The position numbers and the translations under genes were made by a program. Under the pieces are notes generated by a model that worked only from the letters and a program-made list of their open reading frames with translations, was not told where the DNA came from and did not search any database. A stretch of 64,000 nt of DNA, taken from NCBI GenBank assembly GCA_947683425.1, contig CANTUQ010000334.1:124001-188000 (forward strand). Reading direction: 5' to 3'. The first letter of the stretch is position 1. The number at the start of each line of letters is the position of its first letter. Positions 48,601 to 62,000 of the stretch are shown here, one piece after another. This stretch comes from Excoecaria cochinchinensis. Lineage: Eukaryota; Streptophyta; Magnoliopsida; Malpighiales; Euphorbiaceae.

Positions 48601-49550
48601 GGAAAACCTGATCGGAATAGCTACTGGGTGCCTGCCGGTCACAATGCGTCGAGGATTGGCTTCGTCGTGACTTGACGAATCTTTACGGGCTTCTGAAGGC
48701 ATTATACTAGGGAAAATCGCCGAAATCGAGAAATCGCCAAAAGTGGTGAAATTTTGGATCCGGGTCGAATAATTCAGGAAAACCTGATCGGAATAGCTAC
48801 TGGGAGCCTGCCGGTCACAATGCGTCGAGGATTGGCTTCGTCGTGACCTGACGAATCTTTACGGGCTTCTGAAGGCATTATACTAGGGGAAATCGCCGAA
48901 ATCGAGAAATCGCCAAAAGTGGTGAAATTTTGGATCCGGGTAGAATAATTCAGGAAAACCTGATCGGAATAGCTACTGGGAGCCTGCCGGTCACAATGCG
49001 TCGAGGATTGGCTTCGTCGTGACCTGACGAATTTTTGCGGGCTTCTGAAGGCATTATACTAGGGGAAATCGCCGAAATCGAGAAATCGCCAAAAGTGGTG
49101 AAATTTTGGATCCGGGTCGAATAATTTAGGAAAACCTGATCGGAATAGCTACTGGGAGCCTGCCGGTCACAATGCGTCGAGGATTGGCTTCGTCGTGACC
49201 TGACGAATCTTTACGGGCTTCTGAAGGCATTATACTAGGGGAAATCGTCGAAATCGAGAAATCGCCAAAAGTGGTGAAATTTTGGATCCGGGTAGAATAA
49301 TTCAGGAAAACCTGATCGGAATAGCTATTGGGAGCCTGCCGGTCACAATGCGTCGAGGATTGGCTTCGTCGTGACCTGACGAATCTTTACGGGCTTCTGA
49401 AGGCATTATACTAGGGGAAATCGCCGAAATCGAGAAATCGCCAAAAGTGGTGAAATTTTGGATCCGGGTAGAATAATTCAGGAAAACCTGATCGGAATAG
49501 CTACTGGGAGCCTGCCGGTCACAATGCGTCGAGGATTGGCTTCGTCGTGA
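45691..49550 (+). repeat. Block 9: GAATCTTTACGG family
   Basis: Copies switch abruptly to GAATCTTTACGGG (T to C in the T-run), first seen near 45704. Short copies occur near 45925 and 46620 only. GTGATGAAATTTTGG (46286, 46806, 47686, 48390) and ACAATACGTCG (46881/47761) show an 880-bp pentamer. GGGTAGAAT marks 48061, 48941, 49293 and 49469. The block corresponds to about 55.27-59 kb in the macro-repeat. No gene is visible. Confidence 0.9.
46281..48400 (+). repeat. 880-bp pentamer within block 9
   Basis: The linked pair AGTGATG plus ACAATACGTC recurs at 46806/46881 and 47686/47761, 880 bp or five monomers apart. Additional AGTGATG copies lie 520 bp before and 704 bp after, showing the unit is imperfect. 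Confidence 0.85.
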
Positions 49551-52500
49551 CCTGACGAATTTTTGCGGGCTTCTGAAGGCATTATACTAGGGGAAATCGC
49601 CGAAATCGAGAAATCGCCAAAAGTGGTGAAATTTTTGATCCGGGTCGAATAATTCAGGAAAACCTGATCGGAATAGCTACTGGGAGCCTGCCGGTCACAA
49701 TGCGTCGAGGATTGGCTTTGTCGTGACCTGACGAATTTTTGCGGGCTTCTGAAGGCATTATACTAGGGGAAATCGCCGAAATCGCCAAAAGTGGTGAAAT
49801 TTTGGATCCGGGTCGAATAATTCAGGAAAACCTGATCGGAATAGCTACTGGGAGCCTGCCGGTCACAATGCGTCGAGGATTGGCTTCGTCGTGACCAGAC
49901 AAATTTTTGCAGGCTTCTGAAGGCATTATACTAGGGGAAATCGCCGAAATAGAGAAATCGCCAAAAGTGGTGAAATTTTGGATCCGGGTCGAATAATTCA
50001 GGAAAACCTGATCGGAATAGCTACTGGGAGCCTGCCGGTCACAATGCGTCGAGGATTGGCTTCGTCATGACCTGACGAATTTTTGCGGGCTTCTGAAGGC
50101 ATTATACTAGGGGAAATCGCCGAAATCGCCAAAAGTGGTGAAATTTTGGATCCGGGTCGAATAATTCAGGAAAACCTGATCGGAATAGCTACTGGGAGCC
50201 TGCCGGTCACAATGCGTCGAGGATTGGCTTCGTCGTGACCTGACGAATTTTTGCGGGCTTCTGAAGGCATTATACTAGGGGAAATCGCCGAAATCGAGAA
50301 ATCGCCAAAAGTGGTGAAATTTTGGATCCGGGTCGAATAATTCAGGAAAACCTGATCGGAATAGCTACTGGGAGCCTGCCGGTCACAATGCGTCGAGGAT
50401 TGGCTTCGTCGTGACCTGACGAATTTTTGCGGGCTTCTGAAGGCATTATACTAGGGGAAATCGCCGAAATCGCCAAAAGTGGTGAAATTTTGGATCCGGG
50501 TCGAATAATTCAGGAAAACCTGATCGGAATAGCTACTGGGAGCCTGCCGGTCACAATGCGTCGAGGATTGGCTTCGTCGTGACCTGACGAATTTTTGCGG
50601 GCTTCTGAAGGCATTATACTAGGGGAAATCGCCGATATCGAGAAATCGCCAAAAGTGGTGAAATTTTGGATCCGGGTCGAATAATTCAGGAAAACCTAAT
50701 CGGAATAGCTACTGGGAGCCTGCCGGTCACAATGCGTCGAGGATTGGCTTCGTCGTGACCTGACGAATTTTTACGGGCTTCTGAAGGCATTATACTAGGG
50801 GAAATCGCCGAAATCGAGAAATCGCCAAAAGTGGTGAAATTTTGGATCCGGGTCGAATAATTCAGGAAAACCTGATCGGAATAGCTACTGGGAGCCTGCC
50901 GGTCACAATGCGTCGAGGATTGGCTTCGTCGTGACCTGACGAATTTTTGCGGGCTTCTGAAGGCATTATACTAGGGGAAATCGCCGAAATCGCCAAAAGT
51001 GGTGAAATTTTGGATCCGAGTCGAATAATTCAGGAAAACCTGATCGGAATAGCTACTGGGACCCTGCCGGTCACAATGCGTCGAGGATTGGCTTCGTCGT
51101 GACCTGACGAATTTTTGCGGGCTTCTGAAGGCATTATACTAGGGGAAATCGCCGAAATCGCCAAAAGTGGTGAAATTTTGAATCCGGGTCGAATAATTCA
51201 GGAAAACCTGATCGGAATAGCTACTGGGAGCCTGCCGGTCACAATGCGTCGAGGATTGGCTTCGTCGTGACCTGACAAATTTTTGCGGGCTTCTGAAGGC
51301 ATTATACTAAGGGAAATCGCCGAAATCGAGAAATCGCCAAAAGTGGTGAAATTTTGGATCCGGGTCGAATAATTCAGGAAAACCTGATCGGAATAGCTAC
51401 TGGGAGCCTGCCGGTCACAATGCGTCGAGGATTGGCTTCGTCGTGACCTGACGAATTTTTGCGGGCTTCTGAAGGCATTATACTAGGGGAAATCGCCGAA
51501 ATCGCCAAAAGTGGTGAAATTTTGGATCCGAGTCGAATAATTCAGGAAAACCTGATCGGAATATCTACTGGGAGCCTGCCGGTCACAATGCGTCGAGGAT
51601 TGGCTTCGTCGTGACCTGACGAATTTTTGCGGGCTTCTGAAGGCATTATACTAGGGGAAATCGCCGAAATCGCCAAAAGTGGTGAAATTTTGGATCCGGG
51701 TCGAATAATTCAGGAAAACCTGATCGGAATAGCTACTGGGAGCCTGCCGGTCACAATGCGTCGAGGATTGGCTTCGTCGTGACCTGACAAATTTTTGCGG
51801 GCTTCTGAAGGCATTATACTAGGGGAAATCGCCGAAATCGAGAAATCGCCAAAAGTGGTGAAATTTTGGATCCGGGTCGAATAATTCAGGAAAACCTGAT
51901 CGGAATAGCTACTGGGAGCCTGCCGGTCACAATGCGTCGAGGATTGGCTTCGTCGTGACCTGACGAATTTTTGCGGGCTTCTGAAGGCATTATACTAGGG
52001 GAAATCGCCGAAATCGCCAAAAGTGGTGAAATTTTGGATCCGGGTCGAATAATTCAGGAAAACCTGATCGGAATAGCTACTGGGAGCCTGCCGGTCACAA
52101 TGCGTCGAGGATTGGCTTCGTCGTGACCTGACGAATTTTTGCGGGCTTCTGAAGGCATTATACTAGGGGAAATCGCCGAAATCAAGAAATCGCCAAAAGT
52201 GGTGAAATTTTGGATCCGGGTCGAATAATTCAGGAAAACCTGATCGGAATAGCTACTGGGAGCTTGCCAGTCACAATACGTCGAGGATTGGCTTCGTCGT
52301 GACCTGACGAATTTTTGCGGGCTTCTGAAGGCATTATACTAGGGGAAATCGCCGAAATCGAGAAATCGCCAAAAGTGGTGAAATTTTGGATCCGGGTCGA
52401 ATAATTCAGGAAAACCTGATCGGAATAGCTACTGGGAGCCTGCCGGTCACAATGCGTCGAGGATTGGCTTCGTCGTGACCTGACGAATTTTTGCGGGCTT

Positions 52501-55260
52501 CTGAAGGCATTATACTAGGGGAAATCGCCGAAATCGAGAAATCGCCAAAAGTGGTGAAATTTTGGATCCGGGTCGAATAATTCAGGAAAACCTGATCGGA
52601 ATAGCTACTGGGAGCCTGCCGGTCACAATGCGTCGAGGATTGGCTTCGTCGTGACCTGACGAATTTTTGCGGGCTTCTGAAGGCATTATACTAGGGGAAA
52701 TCGCCGAAATCGAGAAATCGCCAAAAGTGGTGAAATTTTGGATCCGGGTCGAATAATTCAGGAAAACCTGATCGGAATAGCTACTGGGAGCCTGCCGGTC
52801 ACAATGCGTCGAGGATTGGCTTCGTCGTGACCTGACGAATTTTTGCGGGCTTCTGAAGGCATTATACTAGGGGAAATCGCCGAAATCGCCAAAAGTGGTG
52901 AAATTTTGGATCCGGGTCGAATAATTCAGGAAAACATGATCGGAATAGCTACTGGGAGCCTGCCGGTCACAATGCGTCGAGGATTGGCTTCGTCGTGACC
53001 TGACGAATTTTTGCGGGCTTCTGAAGGCATTATACTAGGGAAATCGCCGAAATCGAGAAATCGCCAAAAGTGGTGAAATTTTGGATCCGGGTCGAATAAT
53101 TCAGGAAAACCTGATCGGAATAGCTACTGGGAGCCTGCCGGTCACAATGCGTCGAGGATTGGCTTCGTCGTGACCTGACAAATTTTTGCGGGCTTCTGAA
53201 GGCATTATACTAGGGAAATCGCCGAAATCGAGAAATCGCCAAAAGTGGTGAAATTTTGGATCCGGGTCGAATAATTCAGGAAAACCTGATCGGAATAGCT
53301 ACTGGGAGCCTGCCGGTCACAATGCGTCGAGGATTGGCTTCGTCGTGACCTGACGAATTTTTGCGGGCTTCTGAAGGCATTATACTAGGGGAAATCGCCG
53401 AAATCGAGAAATCGCCAAAAGTGGTGAAATTTTGGATCCGGGTCGAATAATTCAGGAAAACCTGATCGGAATAGCTACTGGGAGCCTGCCGGTCACAATG
53501 CGTCGAGGATTGGCTTCGTCGTGACCTGACGAATTTTTGCGGGCTTCTGAAGGCATTATACTAGGGGAAATCGCCGAAATCGCCAAAAGTGGTGAAATTT
53601 TGGATCCGGGTCGAATAATTCAGGAAAACATGATCGGAATAGCTACTGGGAGCCTGCCGGTCACAATGCGTCGAGGATTGGCTTCGTCGTGACCTGACGA
53701 ATTTTTGCGGGCTTCTGAAGGCATTATACTAGGGGAAATCGCCGAAATCGAGAAATCGCCAAAAGTGGTGAAATTTTGGATCCGGGTCGAATAATTCAGG
53801 AAAACCTGATCGGAATAGCTACTGGGAGTCTGCCGGTCATAATGCGTCGAGGATTGGCTTCGTCGTGACCTGACGAATTTTTGCGGGCTTCTGAAGGCAT
53901 TATACTAGGGGAAATCGCCGAAATCGAGAAATCGCCAAAAGTGGTGAAATTTTGGATCCGGGTCGAATAATTCAGGAAAACCTGATCGGAATAGCTACTG
54001 GGAGCCTTCCGGTCACAATGCGTCGAGGATTGGCTTCGTCGTGACCTGACGAATTTTTGCGGGCTTCTGAAGGCATTATACTAGGGGAAATCGCCGAAAT
54101 CGAGAAATCGCCAAAAGTGGTGAAATTTTGGATCCGGGTCGAATAATTCAGGAAAACCTGATCGGAATAGCTACTGGGAGCCTGCCGGTCACAATGCGTC
54201 GAGGATTGGCTTCATCGTGACCTGACGAATTTTTGCGGGCTTCTGAAGGCATTATACTAGGGGAAATTGCCGAAATCGAGAAATCGCCAAAAGTGGTGAA
54301 ATTTTGGATCCGGGTCGAATAATTCAGGAAAACCTAATCGGAATAGCTACTGGGAGCCTGCCGGTCACAATGCGTCGAGGATTGGCTTCGTCGTGACCTG
54401 ACGAATTTTTACGGGCTTCTGAAGGCATTATACTAGGGGAAATCGCCGAAATCGAGAAATCGCCAAAAGTGGTGAAATTTTGGATCCGGGTCGAATAATT
54501 CAGGAAAACCTGATCGGAATAGCTACTGGGAGCCTGCCGGTCACAATGCGTCGAGGATTGGCTTCGTCGTGACCTGAAGAATTTTTACGGGCTTCTGAAG
54601 CCATTATACTAGGAGAAATCGCCGAAATCGAGAAATCGCCAAAAGTGGTGAAATTTTGGATCCGGGTCGAATAATTCAGGAAAACCTGATCGGAATAGCT
54701 ACTGGGAGCCTGCCGGTCACAATGCGTCGAGGATTGGCTTCGTCGTGACCTGACGAATTTTTGCGGGCTTCTGAAGGCATTATACTAGGGGAAATCGCCG
54801 AAATTGCCAAAAGTGGTGAAATTTTGGATCCGAGTCGAATAATTCTGGAAAACCTGATCGGAATAGCTACTGGGAGCCTGCCGATCACAATGCGTCGAGG
54901 ATTGGCTTCGTCGTGACCTGACGAATTTTTGCGGCTTCTGAAGGCATTATACTAGGGAAATCGCCGAAATCGCCAAAAGTGGTGAAATTTTGGATCCGGG
55001 TCGAATAATTCAGGAAAACCTGATCGGAATAGCTACTGGGAGCCTGCCGGTCACAATGCGTCGAGGATTGGCTTCGTCGTGACCTGACGAATTTTTGCGG
55101 GCTTCTGAAGGCATTATACTAGGGGAAATCGCCGAAATCGAGAAATCGCCAAAAGTGGTGAAATTTTGGATCCGGGTCGAATAATTCAGGAAAACCTGAT
55201 CGGAATAGCTACTAGGAGCCTGCCGGTCACAATGCGTCGAGGATTGGCTTCGTCGTGACC
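49551..55260 (+). repeat. Block 10: 168-bp-rich array, macro-repeat copy 2
   Basis: Twelve short monomers. Markers repeat those of block 8 in order: GACAAATTTTTGCAGG (49898), GTCATGACC (50064), GCCGATATCG (50634), AGTCTGCCGGTCATAATG (53827), CCTGAAGAATTTTT (54574), AGGAGAAATCGCC (54611) and GATCCGAGTC (54827). One-base losses occur near 53037, 53213, 54936 and 54953. No gene is visible. Confidence 0.9.
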
Positions 55261-56392
55261 TGACGAATCTTTACGGGCTTCTGAAGGCATTATACTAGGG
55301 GAAATCGCCGAAATCGAGAAATCGCCAAAAGTGGTGAAATTTTGGATCCGGGTCGAATAATTCAGGAAAACCTGATCGGAATAGCTACTGGGAGCCTGCC
55401 GGTCACAATGCGTCGAGGATTGGCTTCGTCGTGACCTGACAAATTTTTGCAGGCTTCTGAAGGCATTATACTAGGGGAAATCGCCGAAATAGAGAAATCG
55501 CCAAAAGTGGTGAAATTTTGGATCCGGGTCGAATAATTCAGGAAAACCTGATCGGAATAGCTACTGGGAGCCTGCCGGTCACAATGCGTCGAGGATTGGC
55601 TTCGTCGTGACCTGACGAATCTTTACGGGCTTCTGAAGGCATTATACTAGGGGAAATCGCCGAAATCGAGAAATCGCCAAAAGTGGTGAAATTTTGGATC
55701 CGGGTCGAATAATTCAGGAAAACCTGATCGGAATAGCTACTGGGAGCCTGCCGGTCACAATGCGTCGAGGATTGGCTTCGTCGTGACCTGACGAATCTTT
55801 ACGGGCTTCTGAAGGCATTATACTAGGGGAAATCGCCGAAATCGAGAAATCGCCAAAAGTGGTGAAATTTTGGATCCGGGTCGAATAATTCAGGAAAACC
55901 TGATCGGAATAGCTACTGGGAGCCTGCCGGTCACAATGCGTCGAGGATTGGCTTCGTCGTGACCTGACGAATCTTTACGGGCTTCTGAAGGCATTATACT
56001 AGGGGAAATCGCCGAAATCGAGAAATCGCCAAAAGTGGTGAAATTTTGGATCCGGGTCGAATAATTCAGGAAAACCTGATCGGAATAGCTACTGGGAGCC
56101 TGCCGGTCACAATGCGTCGAGGATTGGCTTCGTCGTGACCTGACGAATCTTTACGGGCTTCTGAAGGCATTATACTAGGGGAAATCGCCGAAATCGCCAA
56201 AAGTGGTGAAATTTTGGATCCGGGTCGAATAATTCAGGAAAACCTGATCGGAATAGCTACTGGGAGCCTGCCGGTCACAATGCGTCGAGGATTGGAATCG
56301 TCGTGACCTGACGAATCTTTACGGGCTTCTGAAGGCATTATACTAGGGGAAATCGCCGAAATCGAGAAATCGCCAAAAGTGGTGAAATTTTT

Positions 56393-56559
56393 GATCCGGG
56401 TCGAATAATTCAGGAAAACCTTATCGGAATAGCTACTGGGAGCCTGCCGGTCACAATGCGTCGAGGATTGGCTTCGTCGTGACCTGACGAATCTTTACGG
56501 GCTTCTGAAGGCATTATAATCGCCGAAATCGAGAAATCGCCAAAAGTGGTGAAATTTTG
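56393..56559 (+). repeat. 167-bp monomer, first of three
   Basis: Nine bases are missing after ATTATA: the copy reads GCATTATAATCGCCG, so the CTAGGGG part is gone while the microrepeat stays intact. The deletion is different from the 168- and 159-bp forms and has no obvious long direct repeat at its ends. It occurs only in the GAATCTTT family of the last block. Confidence 0.92.
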
Positions 56560-57790
56560 GATCCGGGTCGAATAATTCAGGAAAACCTGATCGGAATAGC
56601 TACTGGGAGCCTGCCGGTCACAATGCATCGAGGATTGGCTTCGTCGTGACCTGACGAATTTTTACGGGCTTCTGAAGGCATTATACTAGGGGAAATCGAC
56701 GAAATCGAGAAATCGCCAAAAGTGGTGAAATTTTGGATCCGGGTCGAATAATTCAGGAAAACCTGATCGGAATAGCTACTGGGAGCCTGCCGGTCACAAT
56801 GCGTCGAGGATTGGCTTCGTCGTGACCTGATGAATTTTACGGGCTTCTGAAGGCATTATACTAGGGGAAATTGCCGAAATCGAGAAATCGCCAAAAGTTG
56901 TGAAATTTTGGATCCGGGTCGAATAATTCAGGAAAACCTGATCGGAATAGCTACTGGGAGCCTTCCGGTCACAATGCGTCGAGGATTGGCTTCGTCGTGA
57001 CCTGACGAATCTTTACGGGCTTCTGACGGCATTATACTAGGGGAAATCGCCGAAATCGAGAAATCGCCAAAAGTGGTGAAATTTTGGATCCGGGTCGAAT
57101 AATTCAGGAAAACCTGATCGGAATAGCTACTGGGAGCCTGCCGGTCACAATGCGTCGAGGATTGGCTTCGTCGTGACCTGACGAATCTTTACGGGCTTCT
57201 GAAGGCATTATACTAGGGGAAATCGCCGAAATCGAGAAATCGCCAAAAGTGGTGAAATTTTGGATCCGGGTCGAATAATTCAGGAAAACCTGATCGGAAT
57301 AGCTACTGGGAGCCTTCCGGTCACAATGCGTCGAGGATTGGCTTCGTCGTGACCTGACGAATCTTTACGGGCTTCTGAAGGCATTATACTAGGGGAAATC
57401 GCCGAAATCGAGAAATCGCCAAAAGTGGTGAAATTTTGGATCCGGGTCGAATAATTCAGGAAAACCTGATCGGAATAGCTACTGGGAGCCTGCCGGTCAC
57501 AATGCGTCGAGGATTGGCTTCGTCGTGACCTGACGAATCTTTACGGGCTTCTGAAGGCATTATACTAGGGGAAATCGCCGAAATCGAGAAATCGCCAAAA
57601 GTGGTGAAATTTTGGATCCGGGTCGAATAATTCAGGAAAACCTGATCGGAATAGCTACTGGGAGCCTGCCGGTCACAATGCGTCGAGGATTGGCTTCGTC
57701 GTGACCTGACGAATCTTTACGGGCTTCTGAAGGCATTATGCTAGGGGAAATCGCCGAAATCGAGAAATCGCCAAAAGTGGTGAAATTTTG

Positions 57791-57957
57791 GATCCGGGTC
57801 GAATAATTTAGGAAAACCTGATCGGAATAGCTACTGGGAGCCTGCCGGTCACAATGCGTCGAGGATTGGCTTCGTCGTGACCTGACGAATCTTTATGGGC
57901 TTCTGAAGGCATTATAATCGCCGAAATCGAGAAATCGCCAAAAGTGGTGAAATTTTG
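57791..57957 (+). repeat. 167-bp monomer, second of three
   Basis: Same 9-bp loss (ATTATAATCGCCG). Together with a linked AATAATTTAGG change and an ATTATGCTAGG change just upstream, it forms a haplotype repeated 1047 bp downstream. It also carries a private TTTATGGGC. Confidence 0.92.
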
Positions 57958-58837
57958 GATCCGGGTCGAATAATTCAGGAAAACCTGATCGGAATAGCTA
58001 CTGGGAGCCTGCCGGTCACAATGCGTCGAGGATTGGCTTCGTCGTGACCTGACGAATTTTTACGGGCTTCTGAAGGCATTATACTAGGGGAAATCGCCGA
58101 AATCGAGAAATCGCCAAAAGTGGTGAAATTTTGGATCCGGGTCGAATAATTCAGGAAAACCTGATCGAAATAGCTACTGGGAGCCTGCCGGTCACAATGC
58201 GTCGAGGATTGGCTTCGTCGTGACCTGACGAATTTTTACGGGCTTCTGAAGGCATTATACTAGGGGAAATCGCCGAAATCGAGAAATCGCCAAAAGTGGT
58301 GAAATTTTGGATCCGGGTCGAATAATTCAGGAAAACCTGATCGGAATAGCTACTGGGAGCCTTCCGGTCACAATGCGTCGAGGATTGGCTTCGTCGTGAC
58401 CTGACGAATCTTTACGGGCTTCTGAAGGCATTATACTAGGGGAAATCGCCGAAATCGAGAAATCGCCAAAAGTGGTGAAATTTTGGATCCGGGTCGAATA
58501 ATTCAGGAAAACCTGATCGGAATAGCTACTGGGAGCCTGCCGGTCACAATGCGTCGAGGATTGGCTTCGTCGTGACCTGACGAATCTTTACGGGCTTCTG
58601 AAGGCATTATACTAGGGGAAATCGCCGAAATCGAGAAATCGCCAAAAGTGGTGAAATTTTGAATCCGGGTCGAATAATTCAGGAAAACCTGATCGGAATA
58701 GCTACTGGGAGCCTGCCGGTCACAATGCGTCGAGGATTGGCTTCGTCGTGACCTGACGAATCTTTACGGGCTTCTGAAGGCATTATGCTAGGGGAAATCG
58801 CCGAAATCGAGAAATCGCCAAAAGTGGTGAAATTTTG

Positions 58838-59004
58838 GATCCGGGTCGAATAATTTAGGAAAACCTGATCGGAATAGCTACTGGGAGCCTGCCGGTCACA
58901 ATGCGTCGAGGATTGGCTTCGTCGTGACCTGACGAATCTTTACGGGCTTCTGAAGGCATTATAATCGCCGAAATCGAGAAATCGCCAAAAGTGGTGAAAT
59001 TTTG
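58838..59004 (+). repeat. 167-bp monomer, third of three
   Basis: Same 9-bp loss and the same linked AATAATTTAGG and upstream ATTATGCTAGG changes as the copy 1047 bp upstream. This shows that a six-monomer block was duplicated as a unit. Confidence 0.92.
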
Positions 59005-62000
59005 GATCCGGGTCGAATAATTCAGGAAAACCTGATCGGAATAGCTACTGGGAGCCTGCCGGTCACAATGCATCGAGGATTGGCTTCGTCGTGACCTGAC
59101 GAATTTTTACGGGCTTCTGAAGGCATTATACTAGGGGAAATCGCCGAAATCGAGAAATCGCCAAAAGTGGTGAAATTTTGGATCCGGGTCGAATAATTCA
59201 GGAAAACCTGATCGGAATAGCTACTGGGAGCCTGCCGGTCACAATGCGTCGAGGATTGGCTTCGTCGTGACCTGACGAATTTTTACGGGCTTCTGAAGGC
59301 ATTATACTAGGGGAAATCGCCGAAATCGAGAAATCGCCAAAAGTGGTGAAATTTTGGATCCGGGTCGAATAATTCAGGAAAACCTGATCGGAATAGCTAC
59401 TGGGAGCCTGCCGGTCACAATGCGTCGAGGATTGGCTTCGTCGTGACCTGACGAATTTTTACGGGCTTCTGAAAGCATTATACTAGGGGAAATCGCCGAA
59501 ATCGAGAAATCGCCAAAAGTGGTGAAATTTTGGATCCGGGTCGAATAATTCAGGAAAACCTGATCGGAATAGCTACTGGGAGCCTGCCGGTCACAATGCG
59601 TCGAGGATTGGTTTCGTCGTGACCTGACGAATTTTTACGGGCTTCTGAAGGCATTATACTAGGGGAAATCGCCGAAATCGAGAAATCGCCAAAAGTGGTG
59701 AAATTTTGGATCCGGGTCGAATAATTCAGGAAAACCTGATCGGAATAGCTACTGGGAGCCTGCCGGTCACAATGCGTCGAGGATTGGCTTCGTCGTGACC
59801 TGACGAATTTTTACGGGCTTCTGAAGGCATTATACTAGGGGAAATCGCCGAAATCGAGAAATCGCCAAAAGTGGTGAAATTTTGGATCCGGGTCGAATAA
59901 TTCAGGAAAACCTGATCGGAATAGCTACTGGGAGCCTGCCGGTCACAATGCGTCGAGGATTGGCTTCGTCGTGACCTGACGAATTTTTACGGGCTTCTGA
60001 AGGCATTATACTAGGGGAAATCGCCGAAATCGAGAAATCGCCAAAAGTGGTGAAATTTTGGATCCGGGTCGAATAATTCAGGAAAACCTGATCGGAATAG
60101 CTACTGGGAGCCTGCCGGTCACAATGCGTCGAGGATTGGCTTCGTCGTGACCTGACGAATCTTTACGGGCTTCTGAAGGCATTATACTAGGGGAAATCGG
60201 CGAAATCGAGAAATCGCCAAAAGTGGTGAAATTTTGGATCCGGGTCGAATAATTCAGGAAAACCTGATCGGAATAGCTACTGGGAGCCTTCCGGTCACAA
60301 TGCGTCGAGGATTGGCTTCGTCGTGACCTGACGAATCTTTACGTGCTTCTGAAGGCATTATACTAGGGGAAATCGCCGAAATCGAGAAATCGCCCAAAGT
60401 GGTGAAATTTTGGATCCGGGTCGAATAATTCAGGAAAACCTGATCGGAATAGCTACTGGGAGCCTGCCGGTCACAATGCGTTGAGGATTGGCTTCGTCGT
60501 GACCTGACGAATCTTTACGGGCTTCTGAAGGCATTATACTAGGGGAAATCGCCGAAATCGAGAAATCGCCAAAAGTGGTGAAATTTTGGATCCGGGTCGA
60601 ATAATTCAGGAAAACCTGATCGGAATAGCTACTGGGAGCCTGCCGGTCACAATGCGTCGAGGATTGGCTTCTTCGTGACCTGACGAATCTTTACGGGCTT
60701 CTGAAGGCATTATACTAGGGGAAATCGCCGAAATCGAGAAATCGCCAAAAGTGGTGAAATTTTGGATCCGGGTCGAATAATTCAGGAAAACCTGATCGGA
60801 ATAGCTACTGGGAGCCTGCCGGTCACAATGCGTCGATGATTGGCTTCGTCGTGACCTGACGAATCTTTACGGGCTTCTGAAGGCATTATACTAGGGGAAA
60901 TCGCCGAAATCGAGAAATCGCCAAAAGTGGTGAAATTTTTGATCCGGGTCGAATAATTCAGGAAAACCTGATCGGAATAGCTACTGGGATCCTGCCGGTC
61001 ACAATGCGTCGAGGATTGGCTTCGTCGTGACCTGACGAATCTTTACGGGCTTCTGAAGGCATTATACTAGGGGAAATCGCCGAAATCGAGAAATCGCCAA
61101 AAGTGGTGAAATTTTGGATCCGGGTCGAATAATTCAGGAAAACCTGATCGGAATAGCTACTGGGAGCCTGCCGGTCACAATGCGTCGAGGATTGGCTTTG
61201 TCGTGACCTGACGAATCTTTACGGGCTTCTGAAGGCATTATACTAGGGCAAATCGCCGAAATCGAGAAATCGCCAAAAGTGGTGAAATTTTGGATCCGGG
61301 TCGAATAATTCAGGAAAACCTGATCGGAATAGCTACTGGGAGCCTGCCGGTCACAATGCATCAAGGATTGGCTTCGTCGTGACCTGACGAATCTTTACGG
61401 GCTTCTGAAGGCATTATACTAGGGGAAATCGCCGAAATCGAGAAATCGCCAAAAGTGGTGAAATTTTGGATCCGGGTCGAATAATTCAGGAAAACCTGAT
61501 CGGAATAGCTACTGGGAGCCTGCCGGTCACAATGCGTCGAGGATTGGCTTCGTCGTGACCTGACGAATCTTTACGGGCTTCTGAAGGCATTATACTAGGG
61601 GAAATCGCCGAAATCGAGAAATCGCCAAAAGTGGTGAAATTTTGGATCCGGGTCGAATAATTCAGGAAAACCTAATCGGAATAGCTACTGGGAGCCTGCC
61701 GGTCACAATGCGTCGAGGATTGGCTTCGTCGTGACCTGACGAATCTTTACGGGCTTCTGAAGGCATTATACTAGGGGAAATCGCCGAAATCGATAAATCG
61801 CCAAAAGTGGTGAAATTTTTGATCCGGGTCGAATAATTCAGGAAAACCTGATCGGAATAGCTACTGGGAGCCTGCCGGTTACAATGCGTCGAGGATTGGC
61901 TTCGTCGTGACCTGACGAATTTTTACGGGCTTCTGAAGGCATTATACTAGGGGAAATCGCCGAAATCGAGAAATCGCCAAAAGTGGTGAAATTTTGGATC

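Larger units (their letters stand above)
57735..59004 (+). repeat. 1047-bp hexamer higher-order repeat
   Basis: ATTATGCTAGG (57735/58782), AATTTAGG (about 57808/58855) and the 9-bp deletion ATTATAATCG (57911/58958) all recur at 1047 bp, which is six monomers, one of them 167 bp. Confidence 0.9.

Noticed and set aside
54676..56628. Open frames of 70-72 codons at 54676, 56410 and also 58855 and 61134.
   Set aside because: They are the same satellite frame altered by local indels (167-bp copies, one-base losses) or by the CATCGAGG or CATCAAGG change.
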